A stretch of 64,000 nt of DNA. It comes from Romboutsia hominis (GTDB lineage: Bacteria > Bacillota > Clostridia > Peptostreptococcales > Peptostreptococcaceae). Shown one piece after another: positions 50,855-60,575 of this stretch (its first letter is position 1; each line of letters begins with the position of its first letter). The stretch spans positions 372,001 through 436,000 of the forward strand of contig NZ_LN650648.1 of assembly GCF_900002575.1 (NCBI RefSeq), read 5' to 3'. The position numbers and the translations under genes are program-made. Under the pieces are notes generated by a model, which worked only from the letters and a program-made list of their open reading frames with translations, had not been told where the DNA came from and made no database searches.

Positions 50855-51305
50855 TTTCAATTAATTAATACCATAGAAAGAATAGAGAATATTATGTTAA
50901 TGTCTACGTAATGAAATTAATTTTTTTATAGAAATGTATAAAAATAGAAAAATATTTAATATTATATATTTTTGAAAAAAGTTTAGTTATTATATACTTA
51001 AATATTAAAAAAAATAAACTTGAAGTATTGATAAAACAAATGAAATTCTAAAAAAATAAAATTATAAAACTTTTAAAAATTTACTAATACTAAACTATAA
51101 AAAAATTAATATTAACAATATGGTTTGAAAAGGTGTGTATATATTGTAAATGCTAGGATTTGAAAAAATAAAAAAGTCTTGATAAAAAATAGAAAAGTTA
51201 ATATAATAAATTATGGTAGTTTAATAAAGGTAAATTTTAAGTGTAAAAATAATAATCTTAAATTTAAAAAATAATTGAATAAAAATATAGAAAGGAGGTT
51301 GGGAT
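50855..51305. other. Long AT-rich leader region upstream of the polyamine operon
   Basis: About 450 bp of very AT-rich sequence without a reading frame. I looked for a SAM or other riboswitch here and saw no conserved core. The only firm signals are the promoter at 51179-51207 and the AAAGGAGG site before speA. Confidence 0.5.
51179..51207 (+). promoter_or_regulatory. Promoter of the polyamine operon
   Basis: TTGATA (51179-51184), a 17-bp spacer and TATAAT (51202-51207). The predicted start near 51214 leaves a leader of about 90 nt before speA. Confidence 0.75.
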
Positions 51306-52781
51306 ATGAAAGTTAATGTCGAAAAATGCGTTAAGGATTACCAAGAGGCTCCATTATTAAATTCATTAAAAGATTATTCACAGATGGATATAGTATGTTT
51401 TGATGTACCAGGTCATGTAAGAGCACAAGGTGTAGAAGTACTTAATGATTATTTTGGAGAAAATATTATGAAAATGGATATAAATTCATCTCCACTTATG
51501 GATAATGTATCTAACCCAAGAACTATTATAAAAGATTCTCAAAATATGCTTGCTAAAGCTTATGGTGCAGATGAAGCATTTTTTATAACCAATGGTACCA
51601 CGGGTGCTATACATATAATGATTTTAAGTACCATAAATCAAGGGGATAAGATACTTATTCCAAGAAATATCCATAAATCGGTTATAAATGCACTTATACT
51701 TTCTGGAGGACACCCAATTTTTATACAGCCAGAGTTTGATAATTCATTAGGGATTAGTTTAAATGTTAGTTTAAATTGTATAAAGGATGCATTAGATAAA
51801 CATAAGGATATAAAAGCAGTGTTTTTATTAAATCCAACATACTATGGAGCATGCTCAGATATAGAAGAAATAGTGAAATTATGTCATAGTAAAGGCGTAT
51901 TAGTATTAGTAGATGAAGCTCATGGTGCTCATTTTAATTTTAATAATGACTTACCAATTTCAGCAATGAATGCAAAGGCCGATATGTCTGCAGTAAGTAT
52001 TCATAAAACGGGAGGAGCGTTGACACAAGCTTCAGCACTTTTAGTAAATAGCAAAAATATAGATGTGAATAAAGTACAACAAACTATAAATATGATTCAA
52101 TCCACATCAGCATCATATTTATTAATGGCGAGTATTGATGGGGCTAGATTAAATCTAGAAACTAATGGAGAGTCACAATTATCAAGAGCATTAAATTTAT
52201 CTAGATATGCAAAATATAAGATAAATAAAATAAAAGGTATTAAGGTAATTTCTAAAGAAATGCTAGAAAATAATGGTGTAGAGTCAATAGATGAGACTAA
52301 ACTTTGTATAAATGTTAGAGGGTTGGGCTTAACAGGATTTGAAGTCTATGACTTATTATATCAAAATTATAATGTTCAAGTTGAGCTGGGAGATATTTAT
52401 AATATACTAGCATTAATATCAATAGGAACAACAAAGTCAGATGTAGATAAGCTTATAAAAGCTTTAGACTCTATTTCAAAGTCTAACATGTCAAATGAAA
52501 AAATTAAATATATAGATATTAAGCAAATAAACCCTATTGTAAAACTCAAACCTAGGGATGCTTTTTATAAAAATAAGGAAAGTGTAATTTTGGAAGAAAG
52601 TATAAATAGAGTTTGTGGAGAATCTATAATGGCTTATCCGCCAGGAATACCAATAATTGCTCCAGGAGAGATTGTAACTAAAGAAATAATAGAATATATA
52701 AAAACTTTAAAAGCAAATAATGCATACTTAACAGACATGAAAGATAAAAGTTTAAATACTATAGTAGTTATAAAAGATTAA
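51306..52781 (+). CDS. speA: Arginine decarboxylase (Orn/Lys/Arg decarboxylase family)
   Basis: A 491-residue PLP enzyme of the group III decarboxylases (PF01276), the short Bacillus SpeA/YaaO type without an N-terminal wing domain. The PLP Lys is Lys234 in SIHKTGGALTQAS, and VLVDEAHGAHF carries the cofactor-binding Asp and His. The C-terminal domain has AYPPGIPIIAPGE. Family members use Arg, Lys or Orn. The downstream agmatinase gene makes arginine the likely substrate, giving agmatine. A strong AAAGGAGG site precedes the start. Confidence 0.88.
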   Translation: MKVNVEKCVKDYQEAPLLNSLKDYSQMDIVCFDVPGHVRAQGVEVLNDYFGENIMKMDINSSPLMDNVSNPRTIIKDSQNMLAKAYGADEAFFITNGTTGAIHIMILSTINQGDKILIPRNIHKSVINALILSGGHPIFIQPEFDNSLGISLNVSLNCIKDALDKHKDIKAVFLLNPTYYGACSDIEEIVKLCHSKGVLVLVDEAHGAHFNFNNDLPISAMNAKADMSAVSIHKTGGALTQASALLVNSKNIDVNKVQQTINMIQSTSASYLLMASIDGARLNLETNGESQLSRALNLSRYAKYKINKIKGIKVISKEMLENNGVESIDETKLCINVRGLGLTGFEVYDLLYQNYNVQVELGDIYNILALISIGTTKSDVDKLIKALDSISKSNMSNEKIKYIDIKQINPIVKLKPRDAFYKNKESVILEESINRVCGESIMAYPPGIPIIAPGEIVTKEIIEYIKTLKANNAYLTDMKDKSLNTIVVIKD

Positions 52782-52799
52782 AAGAGGAGAGTGATATTG

Positions 52800-53213
52800 A
52801 TGAAATTTGAGACACTTGGACGTCACATATTAGTAGAATACTACAACTGCGATGAGGAAATACTTAGAGACCCTAAACTTATAGAAAAATTTATGAATGA
52901 ATCAGCATTAAATGCAAAAGCAACAATAGTAGATTCTGTTTTCCACCACTTTAATCCATGGGGAGTATCAGGAGCAGTTATAATAGCTGAATCTCACTTA
53001 ACAATACATACATGGCCAGAATATGGATATGCAGCAGCAGATTTCTTCACTTGCGGAGACATAGACCCTTGGAAGAGTTTTGAATTATTAGAAGAACTTC
53101 TAAAAGCAGAAAGAAGTGAATCTACAGAAATACCAAGAGGATTAACAGCTAAAATTCAAAAATTAGCAAAAAAAGATTTAGGTAAAATTACTCATAAGCC
53201 AGAAGCTATATAA
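52800..53213 (+). CDS. speD: S-adenosylmethionine decarboxylase proenzyme
   Basis: A 137-residue proenzyme of the E. coli-like long bacterial type. It cleaves itself at Glu64-Ser65 ([11 protein letters not shown]) to form the pyruvoyl group, and Cys85 is the expected catalytic residue. It makes decarboxylated SAM, the aminopropyl donor for SpeE. The frame opens at GTG 52791, but I chose ATG 52800, where GAGGAG lies 10 nt upstream; the GTG would leave only 1 nt. It lies 18 bp after speA. Confidence 0.93.
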   Translation: MKFETLGRHILVEYYNCDEEILRDPKLIEKFMNESALNAKATIVDSVFHHFNPWGVSGAVIIAESHLTIHTWPEYGYAAADFFTCGDIDPWKSFELLEELLKAERSESTEIPRGLTAKIQKLAKKDLGKITHKPEAI

Positions 53214-53240
53214 GCAATAAATACCTAAATAAAATAAATA

Positions 53241-53350
53241 AAATTAAAATAAATTTGAATCTATATTATAACATATAAATAAAAAATACACAAATTAGTC
53301 CACACATAGATACAGGACACATAAATATAAAAATTAAAATAAATTTGAAT
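53241..53350 (+). repeat. 20-bp direct repeat in the speD-speE gap
   Basis: A 20-bp AT-rich sequence (AAATTAAAATAAATTTGAAT) occurs at 53241-53260 and again at 53331-53350, exactly 90 bp apart. The second copy lies just before the speE ribosome-binding site. Confidence 0.6.
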
Positions 53351-53367
53351 TACTAGGAGGAACTTTT

Positions 53368-54222
53368 ATGGAACTTTGGTACACAGAAGAATGGACAGAT
53401 AATGTACGTTTTTCAATAAAAGTAGATAAGCATTTATTTAGTGATAAATCTGATTTTCAACAAGTAGATGTATTTGAAAGCAAGGAGTTTGGAAAGTTTC
53501 TAACATTAGATGGACTTATGATGGTAAATTATAAAGATGAATTTATATACCATGATATGATAGTTCATACACCTATGGCAACTAACATGAATATTAAAAA
53601 TGTATTAGTAATAGGTGGAGGAGATGGAGGTACAGTAAGAGAGCTGACTCGTTATCCGCAAATAGAAAAAATAGATATGGTTGAAATAGATAAAATGGTT
53701 GTAGATGTATCTAGAAAGTATATAGATATATGTGCATGTAAATTAAATGATGAAAGAGTAAATTTATATTATGAAGATGGTGTAGCATTTGTCAAAAATT
53801 CTAAAGATGCATCTTATGATTTAATAATAGTAGACTCAACTGATCCAATAGGACCAGGAGAAGGATTATTCTCAGTAGATTTCTACAATGATTGCTACAG
53901 AATATTAACTACTGAAGGTATACTTGTAAATCAAAATGAAAGTCCATATTTTGACTTTAATGCTAAGGAAATGAAAAGAGCAAATGAAAAAATAAATAAG
54001 ATATTTCCTATAGCAAAAGTTTATCAAGCTCATATACCAACTTATCCATCAGGACATTGGCTATTTGGATTTGCATCTAAGAAGTTTGACCCAGTAAAAG
54101 ACCAAAATAAAGATAGTTGGGAAAAATTAAACTTAAAGACTAAATACTATAATAGTGATATACATAAAGGTGCATTTATGCTACCTCAATACGTTAAGGA
54201 TATGTTAGATGAAAACAAATAA
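53368..54222 (+). CDS. speE: Spermidine synthase
   Basis: A 284-residue aminopropyltransferase. The Rossmann core binds decarboxylated SAM (VIGGGDGGTVRELTRYP), the acidic residue in MVEIDKMVVD follows, and DSTDPIGPGEGLFS holds the catalytic Asp and putrescine contacts. It joins putrescine and decarboxylated SAM to form spermidine and methylthioadenosine. AGGAGG precedes the start. The gene's end overlaps speB by 14 bp. Confidence 0.95.
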   Translation: MELWYTEEWTDNVRFSIKVDKHLFSDKSDFQQVDVFESKEFGKFLTLDGLMMVNYKDEFIYHDMIVHTPMATNMNIKNVLVIGGGDGGTVRELTRYPQIEKIDMVEIDKMVVDVSRKYIDICACKLNDERVNLYYEDGVAFVKNSKDASYDLIIVDSTDPIGPGEGLFSVDFYNDCYRILTTEGILVNQNESPYFDFNAKEMKRANEKINKIFPIAKVYQAHIPTYPSGHWLFGFASKKFDPVKDQNKDSWEKLNLKTKYYNSDIHKGAFMLPQYVKDMLDENK

Positions 54223-55108
54223 ATTTTCACATATAAGTACATTTATGGGAATGGAAACTTCTTATGAAGATGCAGAGGTAGTAGTATTTGGAGCAGGGTT
54301 TGATGGGACTACTTCAAATAGACCAGGAACTAGATTTGCAAGTAGTGCTATGAGACCAGAGTTTTATGGACTTGAAACATATAGCCCAATATTAGATTTA
54401 GACTTAGAGGATTTCAAAATATGTGATATTGGTGATTTAGAATTAAGTATAGGAAATACAGATAAAGTTTTAGAAGAAATATATATAGGAACTAAAGAAA
54501 TTGTAAATGATAATAAGGTTCCTTTTATGATAGGAGGAGAACATTTAGTTACTCTTCCAGCTTTTAAAGCGGTACATGAAAAATATGATGATGTATTTGT
54601 AATTCACTTTGATGCTCATACAGATTTAAGGCAAGAATATAACAACAATGAAAATTCACATGCTACTGTAATAAAAAGAGTATGGGATATAGTTGGGGAC
54701 AATAGAATATTCCAATTTGGAATAAGATCTGGTACAAAAGAAGAGTTTGAATTTGCTTTAAAAGATAAGCATACTTATATGGAAGTTGAAACTATAAACA
54801 CTTTTAAAGATATAATAAATAAATTAGATGGAAAAAATATTTATATAACTATTGATTTAGATGTTTTAGATCCATCAATATTTCCTGGAACAGGAACTCC
54901 AGAACCGGGTGGAGTAACATATAGAGAATTTAGAGAAATATTTACTATACTAAAGGAATCAAATACAAATATAGTAGGTTTAGATATAGTTGAATTAAGT
55001 CCTGACTATGATAGTACGAATGTATCTACGGTTGTGGCTTGTAAAATATTAAGAGAACTTTCTCTTGTAACAGCGGATAATATAAAAAGTAAAAGAAAGG
55101 TGAGATGA
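54209..55108 (+). CDS. speB: Agmatinase
   Basis: A 299-residue ureohydrolase. The Mn-binding motifs are GGEHLVTLP, HFDAHTDLR and TIDLDVLDPSIFPGTGTPEPGG. The last stretch is close to agmatinases rather than arginases. It turns agmatine into putrescine and urea, which links SpeA to SpeE. The start overlaps the speE end by 14 bp; AAGGAT upstream serves as its site. With arginine decarboxylase at the head of the operon the assignment is strong. Confidence 0.92.
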   Translation: MKTNKFSHISTFMGMETSYEDAEVVVFGAGFDGTTSNRPGTRFASSAMRPEFYGLETYSPILDLDLEDFKICDIGDLELSIGNTDKVLEEIYIGTKEIVNDNKVPFMIGGEHLVTLPAFKAVHEKYDDVFVIHFDAHTDLRQEYNNNENSHATVIKRVWDIVGDNRIFQFGIRSGTKEEFEFALKDKHTYMEVETINTFKDIINKLDGKNIYITIDLDVLDPSIFPGTGTPEPGGVTYREFREIFTILKESNTNIVGLDIVELSPDYDSTNVSTVVACKILRELSLVTADNIKSKRKVR

Positions 55109-55111
55109 AAA

Positions 55112-56305
55112 ATGGCAAGACATTTATTTACTTCAGAATCAGTAACAGAAGGACATCCAGATAAAATATGTGATCAAATATCAGACTCTATATTAGATGC
55201 ATTATTAGAAAGAGATCCACATGCAAGGGTAGCTTGTGAAACAACAACTACAACTGGATTAGTATTAGTAGCAGGAGAAATAAGTACTAATACATATGTA
55301 GATATCCCTAAATTAGTAAGAGAAACAGTAAGAGAAATAGGGTATGATAGAGCTAAATATGGATTTGACTGTGATACTTGTGCAGTAATAACTACAATAG
55401 ATGAACAATCAGGCGATATAGCTATGGGTGTTGATGAAGCCTTAGAAAATAGAGAAGGTGAAACAACAGAAGATGAAATAGAAAAAGTTGGAGCAGGGGA
55501 CCAAGGTATAATGTTTGGTTTCGCTTGTAATGAAACAGAAGAGTTAATGCCACTTCCAATATCTTTAGCTCATAAGTTATCTAGAAGATTAACAGAAGTT
55601 AGAAAAAATAAAACTTTAGAGTACTTAAGACCGGATGGAAAGACTCAAGTTACAGTAGAATACGATGGAAACACTCCTGTTAGAGTTCATACTATACTTA
55701 TATCAACTCAACATGGAGAAGAAGTTACTAACGAAACAATAAGAAAAGATTTAATAGAGCATGTTATAAAAGCTGTTATACCAGCAGATTTAATGGATGA
55801 AGAAACTATAATATACATCAACCCAACAGGAAGATTCGTTATAGGAGGCCCACAAGGAGATACAGGTCTTACAGGAAGAAAAATAATAATAGATACTTAC
55901 GGAGGATACTCAAGACATGGTGGAGGAGCATTCTCAGGAAAAGATCCAACAAAAGTTGATAGATCAGCAGCTTATGCAGCAAGATATGTAGCTAAAAATA
56001 TAGTAGCAGCAGGACTAGCAGATAAATGTGAAATAGAGTTAGCCTATGCAATAGGTGTTGCTAGACCATTATCAGTATTTATAGATACTTTTGGAACTGG
56101 AAAAGTTGAAGAATCTAAATTAGTAGAATTAGTAAATAAACACTTCGATTTAAGACCAGGAGCAATAATAAGAGACTTAGACTTAAGAAGACCTATATAC
56201 AAGCAAGTGGCAGCTTATGGTCACTTTGGTAGAACAGATATAGATTTACCATGGGAAAGAACTGATAAAGCAGAGCTATTAAGAAAAGAAGCATTAGGAC
56301 AATAA
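55112..56305 (+). CDS. metK: S-adenosylmethionine synthetase
   Basis: A 397-residue enzyme that makes SAM from ATP and methionine. All family signatures are present: [16 protein letters not shown] near the N-terminus, [12 protein letters not shown], and [19 protein letters not shown]. It starts 3 bp after speB behind AAAGGTGAG. As the last gene of the polyamine operon it supplies the SAM that SpeD decarboxylates. If this is the only metK in the genome, the operon must also serve general methylation. A terminator follows. Confidence 0.96.
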   Translation: MARHLFTSESVTEGHPDKICDQISDSILDALLERDPHARVACETTTTTGLVLVAGEISTNTYVDIPKLVRETVREIGYDRAKYGFDCDTCAVITTIDEQSGDIAMGVDEALENREGETTEDEIEKVGAGDQGIMFGFACNETEELMPLPISLAHKLSRRLTEVRKNKTLEYLRPDGKTQVTVEYDGNTPVRVHTILISTQHGEEVTNETIRKDLIEHVIKAVIPADLMDEETIIYINPTGRFVIGGPQGDTGLTGRKIIIDTYGGYSRHGGGAFSGKDPTKVDRSAAYAARYVAKNIVAAGLADKCEIELAYAIGVARPLSVFIDTFGTGKVEESKLVELVNKHFDLRPGAIIRDLDLRRPIYKQVAAYGHFGRTDIDLPWERTDKAELLRKEALGQ

Positions 56306-56306
56306 T

Positions 56307-56346
56307 AAATAGAGAGGTAATCTTTTAAAAGATTACCTCTTTATTT
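56307..56346. terminator. Terminator of the polyamine operon
   Basis: AGAGAGGTAATCTTTT pairs with AAAAGATTACCTCTTT, with AT tracts outside. Confidence 0.88.
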
Positions 56347-56486
56347 ATTATTGATTCCAATGATTTCATCATAAAAATAGGCTAAATAATATAAACCTTA
56401 ATATTATTTAGACAAGTAGTTAATATTTATATAGTAAACAAGCATATATATGTAATGAGATTTAATATCTATAAGGAGGAATTACT

Positions 56487-57584
56487 ATGGGAGGTAAAAG
56501 TAGTATTAGTGAGATAATTAAATTTGCAGGAACATATATATCTGTATGTATAGGGTCTGGATTTGCTACCGGACAAGAAATAATGCAATTTTTTTCAGCA
56601 CATGGGATAGTTAGTATATTGTCAAATTTAATATGTATGGGTTTACTAGCATATTGTGGATCTAGTTTATTAGAAATCGGGAAAACTCAAAAACTAAGAA
56701 GTAGCAATGATATATTTACATATTTATGTGGAAATTATATAGGTGGATTTTTTAAATTATTTATGCCTATATTTTTCTTTTGTAGCTTTATGGTTATGAT
56801 ATCAGGGGCAGGAGCATCTATAAATCAATATTATGGGATAGATAAACAAATAGGTTCCATAATAATAGGATTGCTAGCATTAGTATCTGTACTTATGGGA
56901 ATGAATAAGGTTATAGATATCTTGGGTAATATAGGTCCAATTATAGCTATAATGTCAGTAGGAGTTGGAGTAGTAACTATTGCAAGAAATTATGAATCTC
57001 TTTGTGCTGTTAATCAAATATTAACAACGATAGATGTTACTAAACCAGTAGATCACTGGTTAACTACAAGCATAATATACACAGGACTAAACCTAATAAT
57101 AGCTACACCATTTTTAGTTGGAGTAGGTTCTACAGCAAAAAAGAAAAGCAGTTGTATATGGGGAGGCATTATTGGTGGAGTATTATTTATGGCAGCTGCT
57201 ATAGCTCTTAATTTAGGAATAATGTCTGATATAGAAAATATATACATAACTGAAATACCTACTTTATACATGGCTGACAAAATTGGTCCAATCGTAGGGG
57301 CTATGTTCTCACTTATGTTAATTGCGGGAATATATACAACTGCAGTTCCGTTACTATGGACTGTATGCACAAGCTATTTTAAGGAAAAGAGTAGTAAGTT
57401 CACAGGCATAGCAATATTTTGTACTGTATTAGGAATAATCGGAGGAAGATTACCTTTTGCAACACTAGTAAAACTTATATATCCACTATCAGGTATGTTT
57501 GGAGTTATAATACTAATATCCATATTTGTAAATAAGATAAAAAATAATGTATTTGGTATTAATATTAAATATAAAGGTTTATAA
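56487..57584 (+). CDS. YkvI-family membrane transporter
   Basis: A 365-residue protein with about ten membrane helices. The N-terminal motif FAGTYISVCIGSGFATGQEIMQFF matches the YkvI family, which has a LeuT-like APC fold with a broken first helix (GSGFATGQE). Family members are presumed amino-acid or related solute transporters; the substrate here is unknown. AAGGAGG precedes the start. An unrelated unknown gene follows after 45 bp. Confidence 0.8.
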   Translation: MGGKSSISEIIKFAGTYISVCIGSGFATGQEIMQFFSAHGIVSILSNLICMGLLAYCGSSLLEIGKTQKLRSSNDIFTYLCGNYIGGFFKLFMPIFFFCSFMVMISGAGASINQYYGIDKQIGSIIIGLLALVSVLMGMNKVIDILGNIGPIIAIMSVGVGVVTIARNYESLCAVNQILTTIDVTKPVDHWLTTSIIYTGLNLIIATPFLVGVGSTAKKKSSCIWGGIIGGVLFMAAAIALNLGIMSDIENIYITEIPTLYMADKIGPIVGAMFSLMLIAGIYTTAVPLLWTVCTSYFKEKSSKFTGIAIFCTVLGIIGGRLPFATLVKLIYPLSGMFGVIILISIFVNKIKNNVFGINIKYKGL

Positions 57585-57629
57585 TATTTGATATAATAAA
57601 TACATAATTAAAATACTAAGGAGAAAGAT

Positions 57630-58496
57630 ATGACAAAACAGCTAGAAATAGATTATGCATTTGGATATGTTTACGACAAAAGCAAGTTAGTAGTAATGTA
57701 TCCAGTAGGAAGTAATATAATAGATGAAAACGAATATGAGATGGAAGTTGAAGTTGCTTTCTTAGAAGATGGAATAGAGGTTGCATTTGAAGAAAGTGAC
57801 ATAAAAGAAGCAAATGATACTATAAAACCATTAGAAATGTTTTTGATGAAACCAAGCAAAATAATACCATTTGTAACAAGTATAAAAGACTATGAAAGTA
57901 AAGAAGAAAATAAAAAATTATTAAAAGAATTTGATGAAGAATATAAAGTAAAGGAAAGTTACATAAATAAAGGATATGAGATAAGAGATGTATATCATGT
58001 ATTTGAGAATGTGGTAAAATATATACCTCAAGAAAATTTAGATACTTTAAACATATTAAAAATAGAAAAAGAAAAATTTGATATGGACAAATTCATAGAA
58101 ACTACTAAAAATAATTTAGATGAGGCTATAAACAGTGAATTAATACCTGTTAATATGGAAAAAAGTAACCTAACAAATAGATTATTCCTTAAAACATCAA
58201 AAGATACAAGTGCTAAATATGTAGTATTTGGAACAGATATAAGCACATATTCAGAAGGGATACTTTGTGCAAACAAAGAAATAATAAAAGATATGGATTT
58301 AGATATGGGAGATCTTGAAGTATCAAATACAAAAGATGTTGGATATCTTATAGAAGAAGTTGATGGATACCTAACATTTAAAATATCAAATTATAATAGT
58401 CAAACACCTAATGGAAATCAACTAGCACAAATAGTAGATTATAGCGGCGTATTTAAGAAAATGATGATTGATTTTATAGGTCAATTTATAAAATAA
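57630..58496 (+). CDS. Protein of unknown function, 288 aa
   Basis: I do not recognise this protein. It is soluble, acidic and lacks a signal peptide. The N-terminal third is beta-rich (DYAFGYVYDKSKLVVMYPVG). A central Lys/Glu-rich helical part follows, then a region that begins VVFGTDISTYSEGILCANKEI. There are no obvious catalytic motifs. AAGGAG precedes the ATG, and a terminator follows. It may share a transcript with the YkvI-like gene 45 bp upstream. Confidence 0.7.
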   Translation: MTKQLEIDYAFGYVYDKSKLVVMYPVGSNIIDENEYEMEVEVAFLEDGIEVAFEESDIKEANDTIKPLEMFLMKPSKIIPFVTSIKDYESKEENKKLLKEFDEEYKVKESYINKGYEIRDVYHVFENVVKYIPQENLDTLNILKIEKEKFDMDKFIETTKNNLDEAINSELIPVNMEKSNLTNRLFLKTSKDTSAKYVVFGTDISTYSEGILCANKEIIKDMDLDMGDLEVSNTKDVGYLIEEVDGYLTFKISNYNSQTPNGNQLAQIVDYSGVFKKMMIDFIGQFIK

Positions 58497-58515
58497 AGAA
58501 TATATTTACATAAAT

Positions 58516-58562
58516 AAAAAATAGAAAAAGTGTCTAGATTTATAGATACTTTTTCTATTTTT
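58516..58562. terminator. Terminator between convergent genes
   Basis: AAAAATAGAAAAAGTGTCTA pairs with TAGATACTTTTTCTATTTTT. It can serve both the 288-aa gene and the minus-strand beta-flower gene. Confidence 0.8.
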
Positions 58563-58622
58563 AATAAAAAAATTAAACATTATTAAAATATAAAGTAAGT
58601 TAAATAATAATTTTTCAAAAGT

Positions 58623-58943
58623 TTATCTATTATCATGTATTAATAATAAATAAGCTCCACCAGCTAGTTGATTATTACAATCTATTCTTCCAACTAAATC
58701 ATTTCCCTTAGATATATAACCATCAGAGTCAACTTTACCAATAGGCGAATTATTTATATGGTGAGAATGAATAGTACCATCTTCTTCTACTCTCCCAATT
58801 GGATTATCACTAAGATCATACATAACATTATCACAAACTTTACCAATAGGACAGTCATGATATAAATGATTATGGACAATGTTATTAGCATCTAATCTTG
58901 CAACAGGTCTAGCATTATAAGGAAATCTAACCATTTCAAACAT
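58623..58943 (-). CDS. 4-fold beta-flower domain protein
   Basis: A 106-residue protein of four or five imperfect units containing PIGKV or PIGRV followed by a D-G/N turn (RPVARLDANN, PIGKVCDNV, PIGRVEEDG, PIGKVDSDG, LVGRIDCNN). This pattern matches the small '4-fold beta flower' proteins, whose function is not established. His residues are common in the turns (VHNHLYH, IHSHHI). I start at 58943, where AGAGGTG is 8 nt upstream; an ATG at 58961 has no site. It is a single minus-strand gene among plus-strand genes. Confidence 0.7.
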   Translation of the reverse strand: MFEMVRFPYNARPVARLDANNIVHNHLYHDCPIGKVCDNVMYDLSDNPIGRVEEDGTIHSHHINNSPIGKVDSDGYISKGNDLVGRIDCNNQLAGGAYLLLIHDNR

Positions 58944-59152
58944 ACTTATCACACCTCTCAAAATAAATGTAAAGATTTTGAAAATTAATACAATAATAAA
59001 ATTCTATATTTATTAACTTACACCTTTTAAATAAAACAAAAATACATAATACATGAATTTAGGTATAAACAACAATATATATAAAATATATTTCTTAAAA
59101 AGGTTTTTGATACATATATTTTTATATAAATTATTTTTATAAAGGAGATTAT

Positions 59153-60337
59153 ATGTATACTGAATATATTAAAAGAAGGATAAAAGATATAGAGCCTTGG
59201 TTAATAGAGGTGAGGAGAGAATTTCACAAGTATCCAGAATTATCATTAAATGAATATAATACTAAAAATAGAATATTAAATTACTTAAAAGAAATGAATA
59301 TAGAGTATACAGAATTTGAAAAACACAACGGAGTTATGGCTTACATTATAAAACCAGAAAATAAGATAACTATAGGAATTAGAGCTGACATGGATGCGTT
59401 ACCAATAAATGAAGAAAACGAAATTAATTATAAATCAAAAAATAAAGGTGTAATGCATGCTTGCGGACATGATGCTCATATAGCTATGCTACTTGGAGCA
59501 TGTAAGATTTTAAATGATATGAAAGATAAGTTACATGTAAATGTAAAATTTCTATTTCAACCAGCAGAGGAAACAGTAGGAGGAGCAAAATTTTTAGTAG
59601 AAGATAGATGTATGAAAAATCCAGATGTAAATTATATGTTTGGATTACATGTAATGCCATATTTAGAGACTGGATATATAGAGACAAAATATAATATATT
59701 AAATGCAAGCACTGATAGTTTAAAAATTATTATAAAAGGTAAAAAATCTCATGGAGCATACCCAGAATCAGGAAAGGATGCTATAGTAGTAGCTTCTAGT
59801 ATAATTTTAGCACTACAAAGCATAGTAAGTAGAAATATATCACCATTAGATAGTGCAGTTTTGACAATTGGCAAAATTATGGGAGGAGAAGCTCAAAATA
59901 TTATATGTGAAGAGGTTTCAATGAATGGAATATTAAGAACAATAAACAAAAATACAAGAAAAGAAATGATAAAAAGGATAGAAAATATAGTATCAGATAT
60001 ATGTAGAGCATTTGATTGTAAAGGAGAAGTATTATGGGGAAGCGATGGGTATCCTCCTGTAGTAAATGATGATTATCTAGTAGATATAGTAGCTGAAAGT
60101 ACAGAAAAATTATTTGGAAAAGATAGATTTATACTAAAGGAGAAGCCATCTTTAGGAGGAGAAGATTTTTCTTATTATTTAGAAGAATGTAAAGGTGTTT
60201 TTTATCATATCGGTTGCAGGAATAGTAATCAAGAGGTTACTCAGCTTCATACTTCTACATTTAATATAGATGAAAGATGCTTAGAAGTAGGAACTCTAAT
60301 GCATATAGCAAATGTTTTATATTTTAATAAAAATTAA
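59153..60337 (+). CDS. M20-family amidohydrolase
   Basis: A 394-residue metallopeptidase-fold hydrolase of the M20D group (N-acyl-amino acid or hippurate hydrolases). The metal-binding motifs are RADMDALPI, HACGHDAHIAMLLGA (with the usual Cys ligand), QPAEETVGGAKFLV, and a late SLGGEDFSYYL. A dimerisation domain sits in the middle (about residues 180-290). It has no signal peptide. It probably removes acyl or aminoacyl groups from small amides; the substrate is unknown. AAAGGAG precedes the start. Confidence 0.9.
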   Translation: MYTEYIKRRIKDIEPWLIEVRREFHKYPELSLNEYNTKNRILNYLKEMNIEYTEFEKHNGVMAYIIKPENKITIGIRADMDALPINEENEINYKSKNKGVMHACGHDAHIAMLLGACKILNDMKDKLHVNVKFLFQPAEETVGGAKFLVEDRCMKNPDVNYMFGLHVMPYLETGYIETKYNILNASTDSLKIIIKGKKSHGAYPESGKDAIVVASSIILALQSIVSRNISPLDSAVLTIGKIMGGEAQNIICEEVSMNGILRTINKNTRKEMIKRIENIVSDICRAFDCKGEVLWGSDGYPPVVNDDYLVDIVAESTEKLFGKDRFILKEKPSLGGEDFSYYLEECKGVFYHIGCRNSNQEVTQLHTSTFNIDERCLEVGTLMHIANVLYFNKN

Positions 60338-60415
60338 TTATAAAATTTTGTATATAGAAAAATTAAATAGTTAAACTTAAAAAATAAAATTTAAATTTAT
60401 TTGTTGTTTTATATA

Positions 60416-60443
60416 TTGACAACTATGTATAAAAATGTAATAA
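60416..60443 (+). promoter_or_regulatory. Promoter of the BMP lipoprotein gene
   Basis: TTGACA (60416-60421), a 16-bp spacer and TAATAA (60438-60443). The transcript would start about 35 nt before the PyrR-type hairpin. Confidence 0.65.
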
Positions 60444-60477
60444 TAAATAAAAATGAAAACAAAATAATACTAAATCA

Positions 60478-60575
60478 GCTTTAAAATAGTCCAGAGAGAC
60501 TAAAAAGATATTAATGTTTACACTAGTAGTATAGAAATTACTATCCTTTTATCATGCTGATAAAAGGATTTTTTT
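60478..60575 (+). promoter_or_regulatory. Candidate PyrR-controlled transcription attenuator
   Basis: The leader contains TAGTCCAGAGAGACTA (60487-60502), a close match to the PyrR-binding loop of Bacillus pyr leaders (AGUCCAGAGAGGCU). It sits on a lower stem CTTT/AAAG. Forty nt later a strong terminator (ATCCTTTTATCA/TGATAAAAGGAT plus T run, 60543-60575) precedes the gene. TAAAAAGATA (60501-60510) can pair at nine of ten positions with TATCCTTTTA (60542-60551), which would make the antiterminator. With UMP bound, PyrR would hold the first hairpin and allow termination, so the gene would be off when pyrimidines are plentiful. Confidence 0.75.

Noticed and set aside
50855-51305. SAM riboswitch before the speA-metK operon
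   Set aside because: I saw no S-box core; the region is plain AT-rich sequence with one promoter.
60478-60575. T-box or purine riboswitch for the BMP gene leader
   Set aside because: There is no specifier loop, T-box sequence or purine core; the PyrR-type loop fits better.
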